The notes beneath the pieces were generated by a model, which was not told the origin of the DNA, made no database searches, and saw only the letters and a program-made list of their open reading frames with translations. Of a stretch of DNA of 64,000 bases, positions 8,994 to 17,899 are shown in pieces. This DNA comes from Roseburia zhanii (GTDB lineage: Bacteria; Bacillota; Clostridia; Lachnospirales; Lachnospiraceae). Each line of letters opens with the position of its first letter. The stretch's first letter is position 1. The position numbers and the translations under genes are program-made. Location: assembly GCF_014287635.1 (NCBI RefSeq), contig NZ_JACOPH010000001.1, positions 496,001 to 560,000 on the forward strand, read 5' to 3'.

Positions 8994-11102
8994 ATGGCAG
9001 AAAAGATATTACAGGAATACCGGTTAGGTGATATGACTGCAAGATATCTTTTAGAGGATGAAAGCGGGAAGGTCGGATTTTTACTGCTCCCTTTTGTCCT
9101 TTCTGCAAAGGCGGCAGAATATAAAGGAAAGATCGAGCCGTTAGTGCAGATGAAATTGACAGGGGATATCTATAACGAAGCATATGCAATGGGAAATTCC
9201 ATGCGAAACAGTGAAACTGTCCGCAGGCTTCGTTATTGCAGGCAGCAGGTAGAAAAAGAACAGGGCAGGATCTGTATTGCTACCATATTAGAAGATGACA
9301 GAGGTTACGAAGTTACACACAATCTGATCTGGAAAGAACAGACACCATATGTCCGGATATTTTGTGAATTTAAAAATCAGGGAAGTAAAGATGCAGACCT
9401 TGAAATGTTTGAAAGTTTCTCTTTAGGAGGACTTTCCCCGTATATGGAAGGGGACGGTTATGAAACTTTACAGATCTACAGACTTAGAAGTGTCTGGAGT
9501 CAGGAAGGACGCTTAGAAGTCATTCCGGTAGAGGATCTGCAGTTAGAGCCGGCATGGGAACCACATGCCGTACGCTGCGAAAAGTTTGGACAGACGGGAT
9601 CAATGCCTGTCAATGGTTACTTTCCATTTGCGGCGATCGAAGATACAAAGCATCATGTATTCTGGGGTGCACAGATCGCACATCCGGCATCATGGCAGAT
9701 CGAGTTATACAGAAAAGATGAAGGGCTTAGTATGAGCGGTGGTTTAGCAGACAGGGATTTCGGACACTGGCTAAAGACGATCCCTGCTAGAGAAAGTTTT
9801 CGTACACCGGAGGCGATCGTAAGTACTGCGCATACAGATTCGATCGATGTATTTACGGGCAGACTTACAGAAGCAGCAAAAGAAAGAATGGAACATACTC
9901 CTGATTCTGAAAAAGATCTGCCGGTCATTTTTAATGAATACTGTACGACATGGGGCAATCCGTCCCATGAAAATATCGCGGCGATCGTTGATCAGATCAA
10001 AGAAAAAGGTTTCGGCTATTTTGTCATAGACTGTGGCTGGTATAAAGAAAAAGATGTGCCATGGGATATTGGCATGGGAGATTATGAAGTATCGAAAGAA
10101 TTGTTTCCGGACGGACTGCAAAAGACAGTAGATCTGATCAAAGATGCCGGCATGGTGCCGGGAATCTGGTTTGAGATCGAAACCGTCGGCAGTGCAGCAA
10201 GGGCATATCAGGATACATCACATCTGCTGCATAAAGATGGAGCAGTCCTTACAAGTTATTTCCGGAGATTCTGGGATATGCGTGATCCGTATGTAGAGGA
10301 CTATCTGACGAAAAAAGTCATCGGAACGTTAAAGACCTATGGATTTGGCTATATGAAGATCGATTACAATGAAACGATCGGAATCGGCTGTGATGGAGCA
10401 GAATCATTAGGAGAAGGCTTACGTCAGAATATGGAACAAAGTCAGGCATTTATTGAGAAAGTAAAGCGGGAGATACCAGATATCATATTAGAAAACTGTG
10501 CCTCCGGCGGACATCGCCTGGAGCCTTCCTTAATGGCACAGATGAGCATGGCTTCTTTTTCTGATGCACATGAATGTCAGGAAATACCGATCATAGCCGC
10601 AAACCTGCATCGGGCGATCCATCCGGCACAGAGCCAGATCTGGGCGGTGATCCGTGAAACAGATTCCTTAAAACGGATCGCATATTCTGTGATCAATACA
10701 TTTTTAGGACGGATGTGCATTTCCGGGGATGTATTGCATTTAAGCAAAGAGCAGTGGAACGTGGTCGAAGACGGCATGGCATTTTACCGGACGATCGCTC
10801 AGGTGATCGCAGATGGCCAGTCGTACCGTTTTGGAACAAAAATCAAAAGCGCCAGACATCCGAAAGGCTATCAGGCAGTTGTCCGTATCGGAAAAGAACA
10901 TCAGGCATATGCATTGATCCACACGTTTGCCGGCGCATTGCCACAGAGAATCGAAATTCCCCTGCCGGAAGATAAAACCTATCAGATAGAAGAAATTTTC
11001 AGTGATACAAAAGAGAAGGCAGTCATTACCGATGGAATGCTTCTGTATGAACCAAAGGAGAATTTTAAAGCAGTTGCTGTCCGGTTATCCTATAAAATAT
11101 AA
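8994..11102 (+). CDS. GH36 alpha-galactosidase, cytoplasmic
   Basis: A 702-residue retaining alpha-galactosidase without a signal peptide, so it should release galactose from imported oligosaccharides. An N-terminal beta-supersandwich precedes the barrel. The nucleophile is Asp457 in KIDYNE and the likely acid/base is Asp524 in SFSDAHE, after the ENCASGGHRLEPS signature. ATG 8994 is preferred to ATG 8988 because GAGGAA (8983-8988) is correctly spaced only for the former. It lies 20 bases after the secreted glycosidase, last in the operon, and is followed by a terminator. The pairing suggests that the exported enzyme frees an alpha-galactosylated product. Confidence 0.9.
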   Translation: MAEKILQEYRLGDMTARYLLEDESGKVGFLLLPFVLSAKAAEYKGKIEPLVQMKLTGDIYNEAYAMGNSMRNSETVRRLRYCRQQVEKEQGRICIATILEDDRGYEVTHNLIWKEQTPYVRIFCEFKNQGSKDADLEMFESFSLGGLSPYMEGDGYETLQIYRLRSVWSQEGRLEVIPVEDLQLEPAWEPHAVRCEKFGQTGSMPVNGYFPFAAIEDTKHHVFWGAQIAHPASWQIELYRKDEGLSMSGGLADRDFGHWLKTIPARESFRTPEAIVSTAHTDSIDVFTGRLTEAAKERMEHTPDSEKDLPVIFNEYCTTWGNPSHENIAAIVDQIKEKGFGYFVIDCGWYKEKDVPWDIGMGDYEVSKELFPDGLQKTVDLIKDAGMVPGIWFEIETVGSAARAYQDTSHLLHKDGAVLTSYFRRFWDMRDPYVEDYLTKKVIGTLKTYGFGYMKIDYNETIGIGCDGAESLGEGLRQNMEQSQAFIEKVKREIPDIILENCASGGHRLEPSLMAQMSMASFSDAHECQEIPIIAANLHRAIHPAQSQIWAVIRETDSLKRIAYSVINTFLGRMCISGDVLHLSKEQWNVVEDGMAFYRTIAQVIADGQSYRFGTKIKSARHPKGYQAVVRIGKEHQAYALIHTFAGALPQRIEIPLPEDKTYQIEEIFSDTKEKAVITDGMLLYEPKENFKAVAVRLSYKI

Positions 11103-11115
11103 GAAAGATAAGAAG

Positions 11116-11146
11116 AGAAAGTATCATCTGATGCTTTCTTTTTTTG
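11116..11146 (+). terminator. Rho-independent terminator
   Basis: AGAAAGTATCA (11116-11126) pairs with TGATGCTTTCT (11129-11139) with one G-U pair, followed by a T run to 11145. It ends the transporter/glycosidase operon. Confidence 0.88.
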
Positions 11147-11186
11147 GCTAATTTATATATTTTTTTGTACAAGACAGAGGAATCTA

Positions 11187-11215
11187 TTGTAAAAATATAT
11201 GAAATATAGTACAAT
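11187..11215 (+). promoter_or_regulatory. Promoter of the MCP-EAL-araR unit
   Basis: TTGTAA (11187-11192), 17-base spacer, TACAAT (11210-11215): a good sigma-A match 36 bases before the chemoreceptor start. The two hexamers form an inverted repeat, ATTGTA and TACAAT, so a regulator site overlapping the promoter is conceivable. Confidence 0.65.
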
Positions 11216-11250
11216 CTTACTATGCGAAAAAATGCAAAGGAGAGGATGCT

Positions 11251-12651
11251 ATGAAGTTAAGAGGCAGGATTACACTGAAGGCAAAGATGCTGATACTGGT
11301 CATTGAGATTTTGATCATAAGCGGTTATGGATTAGTAGCCGGAACGCATAATATGGATGCGGTAGGAGAGAGCGTTGTAGAACAGATGACTGCTTATGTG
11401 CAGCAGAACCGGTTAAACATCAATGAGGACGAGATACAGAAGATAGAAACAGAGGTTGGAGATAAGATCCAAAAAGAGATGAAGTCAAGGCAGAACAGCT
11501 TTTTTTCTGTGCTGTTAGTATTGTCACTGTTATGCGATGCATGGGTATTATATCTGACGATCGATATTAACAGGGATCTTAAGAAAAACGTTGTATTTGC
11601 AAAAAAAATGGGTGCTGGAGATTTTACGGAACGCGTGGACAGCAATACTTTGCAGCGGAAGGATGAATTTGGAGAACTTGCAGACAGTATGAAGAATATT
11701 TCACATAATATGCGGCATCTGATCGGATATGTACAAAGAGAAGCAGATATGCTAGATGAAACCGTACGTGTTGCAGAGGAGAATATGAGTGAGTTAGTTG
11801 GCGGGATCGAGCATGTTTCAGGCACAACACAGGCACTTGCAGCGGGTACACAGGAAACAGCATCTTCTGCAGAGGCTGTTAATACATTATCTGAAGACAT
11901 TGAAAGTGCTGCAAGAGATATCGCATCACATGCACAGGAAGGCAATGCGAAAGTCGATGAGATCCACAGACGTGCAGCTGATTCTAAAGAAAGTGTGGCG
12001 GCAAGCAGGATGAAGACAGATCAGGTACATTCCGAGATCGCTTCAAGTTTGGCAGAGGCACTTGAAAACGTAAAGGTAGTAGAACAGATCGAAGTATTAG
12101 CAGATGCGATCATGGGCATTACATCACAGACGAATCTTCTGGCATTAAATGCATCCATTGAAGCAGCAAGAGCAGGTGAAGCAGGAAAAGGATTTGCAGT
12201 AGTTGCAGATGAGATCCGTAATCTGGCAGAACAGTCTGCAAGTACAGTTGCAAATATTCAGGAGATCACAGATAAAGTGCGTGCCGCAGTTGCAAGGCTG
12301 GTAAAAGATACAGAGAGCCTGCTGGCATTTGTCGGAAATGATGTATCGGATAGTTTTGATGGGTTTGAAAAACTTGCAGATTCCTATAATGAAGATGCAA
12401 ATTATGTGGAAGGTCTGGTCACGGATTTTAGTGCGGCATCCCAGCAGCTGTTAGCATCTGTAACAGGTGTAACAGCTTCAATCGGAGAAGTGACAAAGGC
12501 AGCCGGTGACGGGGCAGCAAATACAGAGACTATCGCAGACCGTATTGGAGATATCAATGCAGAGGCTGCTAAAATGCAGGAGATTATGAAAGGTGCACAG
12601 GAAGCTGCAGCACAATTAAGGGCAGACACGAAGAAATTTACTGTTGCCTAG
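11251..12651 (+). CDS. Methyl-accepting chemotaxis protein, short sensor
   Basis: A 466-residue chemoreceptor. Two membrane spans (about 12-32 and 83-105) enclose only some 50 extracellular residues, too few for a normal Cache or four-helix sensor. A HAMP linker (about 105-160) leads to a long coiled-coil signalling domain whose hairpin tip is intact ([18 protein letters not shown], starting near residue 291). It should feed the CheA/CheW flagellar pathway. AGGAGAGG precedes the ATG. It is first of three closely spaced genes ending in araR, and this suggests a role in arabinose-linked taxis; the small sensor region may bind a solute-binding protein rather than a free sugar. Confidence 0.92.
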   Translation: MKLRGRITLKAKMLILVIEILIISGYGLVAGTHNMDAVGESVVEQMTAYVQQNRLNINEDEIQKIETEVGDKIQKEMKSRQNSFFSVLLVLSLLCDAWVLYLTIDINRDLKKNVVFAKKMGAGDFTERVDSNTLQRKDEFGELADSMKNISHNMRHLIGYVQREADMLDETVRVAEENMSELVGGIEHVSGTTQALAAGTQETASSAEAVNTLSEDIESAARDIASHAQEGNAKVDEIHRRAADSKESVAASRMKTDQVHSEIASSLAEALENVKVVEQIEVLADAIMGITSQTNLLALNASIEAARAGEAGKGFAVVADEIRNLAEQSASTVANIQEITDKVRAAVARLVKDTESLLAFVGNDVSDSFDGFEKLADSYNEDANYVEGLVTDFSAASQQLLASVTGVTASIGEVTKAAGDGAANTETIADRIGDINAEAAKMQEIMKGAQEAAAQLRADTKKFTVA

Positions 12652-12669
12652 TTAAGAGGGGGCTATACT

Positions 12670-14319
12670 ATGATACTGGATATATCAGGTCTGGATTCAC
12701 AGGTATTTTCGGCTATTACAGATACATCCGATAGAAATTATGTCTATATGTGCAATATGCAGACAAATGTTTCGAGATGGTCAAAAAATGCTGTAGATTA
12801 CTTTGGACTGCCGGGAGAATATATGTATGATGCCGGCAGCATCTGGGAGCAGCATGTACACCCTGATGATATTGCAGTTTACAGAGAGCAGATCGATGAT
12901 ATATTTTCAGGAAGATCGCAAAAACATCACTTTGAGTACAGGGCAAAGAACAAGACCGGTGAATATGTGACCTGTACCTGTATAGGGAGAGTTTTAAAGG
13001 GAGAGGGTAGCAGACCGGATCTGTTTGCCGGAACCATCGAAAACCATGGGATCATGGATAATATTGATGCAACAACAAATTTATATAATATTTACGAACT
13101 GAGTAACAAAATCTTGTTTGGCATACAATGCAGGAAGAATATCTGTCTGTTAATGGTCGGGGTCAATCATTTTTCAGATATCAATGATATTTACGGATAT
13201 GATACCGGCAATGTGATATTGAAGACGATTGCAGCAGATTTTTTGGATGCAGTCCATTATCAGGGCAGTGTATACCGTATGGATGGGGTGCGTTTTGCTT
13301 TTTATTTTGAAAATAAGGATAAAGAATGGATCACGGAATTTTATGATGAATTGAAGCAGAATATTAAGAAACAGCAGATACTAAAAGAAAAACCGATTGC
13401 AATCACATTTTCAGCCGGAGCAGTCATACTCGATGATAATGCAGGGATACATTCTGTTCTGACAGGACTTTCCTATGCATTTTCCCTGTCAAAGCATGAC
13501 AGACATGGGGAGCTTGTATTCTTTGATACAGATACAATGGATCATGGCAGACGTAATCTGGAATTATTAGAAACCTTAAGGCACAGCGTACTGAATGGCT
13601 GCAGGGGATTTTATCTGAACTATCAGCCGATTGTCAGTGTAGAGGACGAAACGATCATAGGAATGGAAGCGTTGCTGCGCTGGAAAAATGACAGATTCGG
13701 AGAAGTGCCGCCGGGGGTCTTTATCCGCTGGTTAGAAAATGATGCCTGTTTTTACGAACTGGGTAACTGGATCTTAGAGAGGGCGCTGACCGAGGGAAAG
13801 CCGATCATTGCGAAGTGGAAAGATTTTGTGATCAATGTCAATATTGCCTATCCACAGATGGAACGTGTTGGATTTATCGAAGCGCTTTCCTCCATATTGG
13901 AGAAAGTAGAGTTTCCACCGGAAAATCTCTGTATTGAATTAACAGAGCGATGCCGGACATTAGAGCAGAATTTTTTGACACAGCAGATTAAACAGATTAA
14001 GGATATGGGGATCAAAGTGGCATTGGATGATTTTGGAACAGGATTCTCTTCATTAGATGTTTTGAGTTATCTTCCGGTAGATACCTTAAAGATCGACCGT
14101 GGGTTTGTCGCAGGCATAAGCGAAAAAATTGCAAATCAGGTAATCGTACGGTCTGTCGCACAGTGCGCCAATGAATTGGGTGTCAAGGTCTGTGTGGAAG
14201 GGATCGAGGACCGGGAATTAGCGGATTTCTTAAAACCATATGGACCGGGAAGCTATCAGGGATATTACTTTTCAAGACCGATCAGTATTGAAAAACTAAA
14301 GGAAAAGTATATGAAGTAA
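12670..14319 (+). CDS. PAS-GGDEF(degenerate)-EAL c-di-GMP phosphodiesterase
   Basis: A 549-residue cytoplasmic signalling protein. An N-terminal PAS_3-type domain (about 20-120) is followed by a GGDEF-fold domain (about 150-290) in which the signature is degenerate (MDGVRFAF), so no cyclase activity is expected. The EAL domain (about 310-549) is complete: EALLRW at 333-338, ELTER, ALDDFGTG with Asp453-Asp454, LKIDRGF, CVEGIE and YQGYYFSRP. It should hydrolyse c-di-GMP, which favours motility. AGAGGGGGC lies before the ATG, 18 bases after the chemoreceptor stop; araR follows after 10 bases, so all three are likely co-transcribed. Confidence 0.92.
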   Translation: MILDISGLDSQVFSAITDTSDRNYVYMCNMQTNVSRWSKNAVDYFGLPGEYMYDAGSIWEQHVHPDDIAVYREQIDDIFSGRSQKHHFEYRAKNKTGEYVTCTCIGRVLKGEGSRPDLFAGTIENHGIMDNIDATTNLYNIYELSNKILFGIQCRKNICLLMVGVNHFSDINDIYGYDTGNVILKTIAADFLDAVHYQGSVYRMDGVRFAFYFENKDKEWITEFYDELKQNIKKQQILKEKPIAITFSAGAVILDDNAGIHSVLTGLSYAFSLSKHDRHGELVFFDTDTMDHGRRNLELLETLRHSVLNGCRGFYLNYQPIVSVEDETIIGMEALLRWKNDRFGEVPPGVFIRWLENDACFYELGNWILERALTEGKPIIAKWKDFVINVNIAYPQMERVGFIEALSSILEKVEFPPENLCIELTERCRTLEQNFLTQQIKQIKDMGIKVALDDFGTGFSSLDVLSYLPVDTLKIDRGFVAGISEKIANQVIVRSVAQCANELGVKVCVEGIEDRELADFLKPYGPGSYQGYYFSRPISIEKLKEKYMK

Positions 14320-14329
14320 AGGAATACAT

Positions 14330-15442
14330 ATGGCAGAGTCTAGTAATGGAAAACAGCTCAAGTACTTTCAACTGATGGAAGACTTAAAGGAGCAGATCAT
14401 TTCGGGAAAAATAAAAGCAGGAGAGAAGCTGCCTTCGGAAAATGAACTTTCACAGAATTATCAGGTCAGCAGACAGACTGTTCGGAAAGCACTGGCTATA
14501 TTACAGAATGCAGGATATATCTATGCAGAACATGGGAGGGGGACATTTTGTTCCGAACTGCTGCGGCATACACATAACTCGAAAAATATTGCGGTGATCA
14601 CGACGTATCTGTCGGATTATATTTTTCCCCGTGTCATACAGGGAATCGACAGTGTGCTGACTGCAGAGGGGTACAGCATCATCTTAAAGAATACAAGAAA
14701 TTCGAGAAGCCGTGAAGCACAGTATTTAGAGGAATTATTACAAAAAGATATCGACGGCATCATCATAGAACCGAGCAAGAGCCAGATTTTTTGCAGACAT
14801 ATGCATCTGTACCGCAAATTAGAAGAATTTCAGATACCCTATGTATTTATACAGGGGTGTTTTCCACAGATGCGTGACAAACCGCATATCTTAATGGATG
14901 ACTGCAAGGGCGGCTATATGATCACACACTACCTGATCTCATTAGGACACCGTAAGATCGCAGGCGTATTCAAAGCAGATGATATGCAGGGGCAGAACCG
15001 CCACAAGGGATATGTCATGGCATTGCAGGAGGCAGGGATCCTGTACGATGCGGAAATGGTTGTCTGGTATCATACAGAAGACAGAAAGATCCATCCATAT
15101 GAAAGCATTAAGGAATTAGCAGGACAGAAACAGGAAATGGACGCAGTTGTCTGCTACAATGACCAGACTGCTGTACAAGTGATCCGGGCATTAAAAGAAG
15201 AAGGGCTCCGTATACCGGAAGATGTTTCCGTCACAGGATATGATAATTCCCATATTGCCAATCAGGAAGGATTACAGCTTACCACGATCGCCCACCCGCA
15301 GGAAAAATTAGGAGAAATGGCAGCAGAGTTATTGCTTGAACTATTGCACAATGGGGAGCAGGAAAAGCCGCAGAGTGTACTGATCGAACCGGAACTTATC
15401 ATCGGCAATTCATGCAGACAGATCCATGCAGATCAGGAGTAA
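14330..15442 (+). CDS. araR: Arabinose-responsive repressor AraR
   Basis: A 370-residue transcription factor that combines a GntR-type winged helix (about 8-80; motifs GEKLPSENELS, VSRQTVRKAL, GRGTFC) with a LacI/periplasmic-binding-type effector domain (about 88-365). This unusual combination is the AraR architecture of Bacillus. In that family L-arabinose releases the repressor from DNA. The araA promoter 76 bases downstream contains a matching inverted repeat (15518-15543). It follows the phosphodiesterase gene by 10 bases with a weak AAAGGAA site. No terminator is visible between araR and araA, so some read-through is possible. Confidence 0.9.
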   Translation: MAESSNGKQLKYFQLMEDLKEQIISGKIKAGEKLPSENELSQNYQVSRQTVRKALAILQNAGYIYAEHGRGTFCSELLRHTHNSKNIAVITTYLSDYIFPRVIQGIDSVLTAEGYSIILKNTRNSRSREAQYLEELLQKDIDGIIIEPSKSQIFCRHMHLYRKLEEFQIPYVFIQGCFPQMRDKPHILMDDCKGGYMITHYLISLGHRKIAGVFKADDMQGQNRHKGYVMALQEAGILYDAEMVVWYHTEDRKIHPYESIKELAGQKQEMDAVVCYNDQTAVQVIRALKEEGLRIPEDVSVTGYDNSHIANQEGLQLTTIAHPQEKLGEMAAELLLELLHNGEQEKPQSVLIEPELIIGNSCRQIHADQE

Positions 15443-15517
15443 AAAGTCAAACAGAAACGTGTAGTAATAGTTACCAGATTTTTCGAATATTTATTGTTAA
15501 AAATGTAGAGAAAAAAC

Positions 15518-15550
15518 AACTTGTATATATGTGCGTACAAGTTATATGAT
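15518..15550 (+). promoter_or_regulatory. araA promoter with AraR-type operator
   Basis: AACTTGTA (15518-15525) and TACAAGTT (15536-15543) form a perfect inverted repeat. The 16-mer ATATGTGCGTACAAGT at 15527-15542 resembles the Bacillus AraR operator. The operator covers a promoter reading TTGTAT (15521-15526), 18 bases, TATGAT (15545-15550), so bound repressor would block RNA polymerase. Adjacency to araR supports the assignment. Confidence 0.75.
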
Positions 15551-15607
15551 GGAAGTAGGATTGCGAGAGTTTAAATATAAGTATCAATGTATAGGAGGAT
15601 AATAAAA

Positions 15608-17104
15608 ATGTTATTACAGAAAGAGTACAAGTTTTGGTTTTGTACAGGTTCACAGGATCTCTACGGTGATGAGTGCCTTGCAAAAGTAGCAGAACATTCC
15701 AAAAGAATCGTAGATGAACTGAACAGATCAGGCATTCTGCCATATGAAGTTGTATGGAAACCAACCCTTATCACAAATGAGCTGATCCGTAAGACTTTTA
15801 ACGAAGCAAACGCAGATGAAACCTGTGCAGGTGTGATCACATGGATGCATACTTTTTCGCCGGCAAAATCATGGATCTTAGGTTTGCAGGAATACCGCAA
15901 ACCATTGATGCATTTCCATACACAGTTCAATGAAGAACTTCCATATGATACGATCGATATGGATTTTATGAACGAGAACCAGTCTGCACATGGTGACAGA
16001 GAATACGGTCATATCGTAAGCAGAATGAGGATCGAGCGTAAAGTTGTTGTCGGACACTGGAGTGATCCGGTCGTTGTAGGCAAGATCGCTTCTTGGATGC
16101 GTACAGCAGTAGGTATCATGGAAAGTAGCCATATCCGCGTAATGCGTGTGGCAGACAACATGAGAAACGTAGCCGTAACCGAAGGCGATAAAGTAGAAGC
16201 ACAGATTAAATTCGGCTGGGAAGTAGATGCTTATCCGGTAAATGAGATCGCAGAAGCAGTTGCAGCCGTATCTGCATCTGATACAAATGCTTTAGTAGAT
16301 GAATATTATGATAAATATGACATTCTCTTAGAAGGCAGAGATCCGGAAGAATTCAAGAAACATGTTGCAGTCCAGGCACAGATCGAGATCGGATTCGAGA
16401 GATTCTTAAAAGAGAAGAACTATCAGGCAATCGTTACACACTTTGGTGACTTAGGTGCATTAAAACAGCTTCCGGGACTTGCTATCCAGAGATTGATGGA
16501 AAAAGGTTACGGATTCGGTGCAGAAGGTGACTGGAAAGTTGCAGCAATGGTACGTCTGATGAAGATCATGACAGCCGGCATGAAAGATGCAAAAGGAACT
16601 TCCATGTTAGAAGATTATACATACAACCTTGTAAAAGGAAAAGAAGGTATCTTAGAGGCTCATATGCTTGAAATCTGCCCATCTATCGCAGACGGCCCGA
16701 TCAGCATTAAGTGCCAGCCGTTATCCATGGGAGATAGAGAAGATCCGGCAAGACTTGTATTTACCTCTAAAGAGGGACATGGTATTGCCACATCCCTGAT
16801 CGACCTTGGCAACCGTTTCCGTCTGATCATCAACGATGTTGAGTGCAAGAAGACAGAGAAACCGATGCCAAAACTTCCAACAGCTACAAACTTCTGGACA
16901 CCGGAACCGGATATGTATACAGGAGCTGAAGCCTGGATTCTTGCAGGTGGAGCACATCATACTGCATTTACTTATGACTTAACTGCAGAGCAGATGGGTG
17001 ACTGGGCAAATGCAATGGGAATCGAAGCAGTTTATATTGACAAAGATACAAAGATCCGTGATTTCAAGAGAGATCTGATGTTAGGAGAAGTATTCTATCG
17101 TTAG
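15608..17104 (+). CDS. araA: L-arabinose isomerase
   Basis: A 498-residue isomerase that converts L-arabinose to L-ribulose in the cytoplasm, first step of the pathway. The N-terminal WFCTGSQDLYG segment, the WMHTFSPAK motif and the conserved length are typical. ATG 15608 is chosen because AGGAGG (15593-15598) precedes it; the ATG at 15587 lies before that site. It heads the operon araA-fsa-tkt-tkt-FGGY kinase-araD, under the AraR-type operator. Confidence 0.97.
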   Translation: MLLQKEYKFWFCTGSQDLYGDECLAKVAEHSKRIVDELNRSGILPYEVVWKPTLITNELIRKTFNEANADETCAGVITWMHTFSPAKSWILGLQEYRKPLMHFHTQFNEELPYDTIDMDFMNENQSAHGDREYGHIVSRMRIERKVVVGHWSDPVVVGKIASWMRTAVGIMESSHIRVMRVADNMRNVAVTEGDKVEAQIKFGWEVDAYPVNEIAEAVAAVSASDTNALVDEYYDKYDILLEGRDPEEFKKHVAVQAQIEIGFERFLKEKNYQAIVTHFGDLGALKQLPGLAIQRLMEKGYGFGAEGDWKVAAMVRLMKIMTAGMKDAKGTSMLEDYTYNLVKGKEGILEAHMLEICPSIADGPISIKCQPLSMGDREDPARLVFTSKEGHGIATSLIDLGNRFRLIINDVECKKTEKPMPKLPTATNFWTPEPDMYTGAEAWILAGGAHHTAFTYDLTAEQMGDWANAMGIEAVYIDKDTKIRDFKRDLMLGEVFYR

Positions 17105-17227
17105 CATACAATCATAATGATCCTTATGCAGCAGCAGATGGGTTACAGTTCACAAAAAAATGTGGGCTGTAAATTCAGGCGGCTGCATTGGCATATAAAA
17201 AATAAAAAGAGAAGGAGAAATAAGACC

Positions 17228-17881
17228 ATGAAATTTTTTATTGATACTGCAAATGTAGATGATATTCGAAAGGCAAATGATATGGGGGTTATCTGTGGCG
17301 TTACAACAAACCCATCCCTGATCGCAAAAGAAGGCAGAGATTTTAATGAAGTGATCAAAGAGATCACATCGATCGTAGACGGCCCGATCAGCGGAGAAGT
17401 AAAAGCTACAACAGTAGATGCAGAGGGAATGATCAAAGAAGGACGTGAGATTGCAAAGATCCATCCGAATATGGTTGTTAAGATCCCAATGACAGTTGAA
17501 GGGTTAAAAGCAGTAAAAGTATTAGCAAAAGAAGGCATTAAGACAAATGTAACATTAATTTTCTCTGCAAATCAGGCATTGCTTGCAGCAGAGGCAGGAG
17601 CTACTTATGTTTCTCCATTCTTAGGAAGATTAGATGATATCAGCCAGCCGGGTATTGACCTGATCCAGACGATCGCAGAGATCTTTGATATCTATGGATA
17701 TGAAACAGAGATCATCGCAGCATCTGTTCGTAACCCGATCCATGTAACAGACTGCGCATTAGCAGGTGCAGATATCGCAACTGTTCCATACAAAGTAATC
17801 GAGCAGATGACAAAACATCCATTGACAGATCAGGGAATTGAGAAATTCCAGGCAGATTATAAGGCAGTATTTGGCGAATAA
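17228..17881 (+). CDS. fsa: Transaldolase-like fructose-6-phosphate aldolase family protein
   Basis: A 217-residue small transaldolase (MipB/TalC/FSA family), usual length for this decameric group. Schiff-base Lys85 sits in VVKIPMT; the FFIDTAN, TTNPSL and SPFLGRLDD motifs are all present. Start ATG 17228 follows GAAGGAGAA; an upstream in-frame codon at 17117 has no ribosome site. Beside split transketolase and the arabinose genes, it most likely works as a transaldolase in the non-oxidative pentose phosphate pathway, turning xylulose-5-phosphate into glycolytic intermediates. Whether it has aldolase or transaldolase activity cannot be told from sequence alone. Confidence 0.92.
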   Translation: MKFFIDTANVDDIRKANDMGVICGVTTNPSLIAKEGRDFNEVIKEITSIVDGPISGEVKATTVDAEGMIKEGREIAKIHPNMVVKIPMTVEGLKAVKVLAKEGIKTNVTLIFSANQALLAAEAGATYVSPFLGRLDDISQPGIDLIQTIAEIFDIYGYETEIIAASVRNPIHVTDCALAGADIATVPYKVIEQMTKHPLTDQGIEKFQADYKAVFGE

Positions 17882-17899
17882 GCAGCGGGGGATGATAGC

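Noticed and set aside
11394..11945. A 183-codon open frame on the minus strand inside the chemoreceptor gene
   Set aside because: It is antisense to a clear chemoreceptor, has biased Ser/Ile/Phe composition and no ribosome site; it is a by-product of the sense codon pattern.
15587..15607. Upstream ATG as araA start
   Set aside because: It precedes the AGGAGG site, while ATG 15608 is correctly spaced and gives the usual N-terminus.
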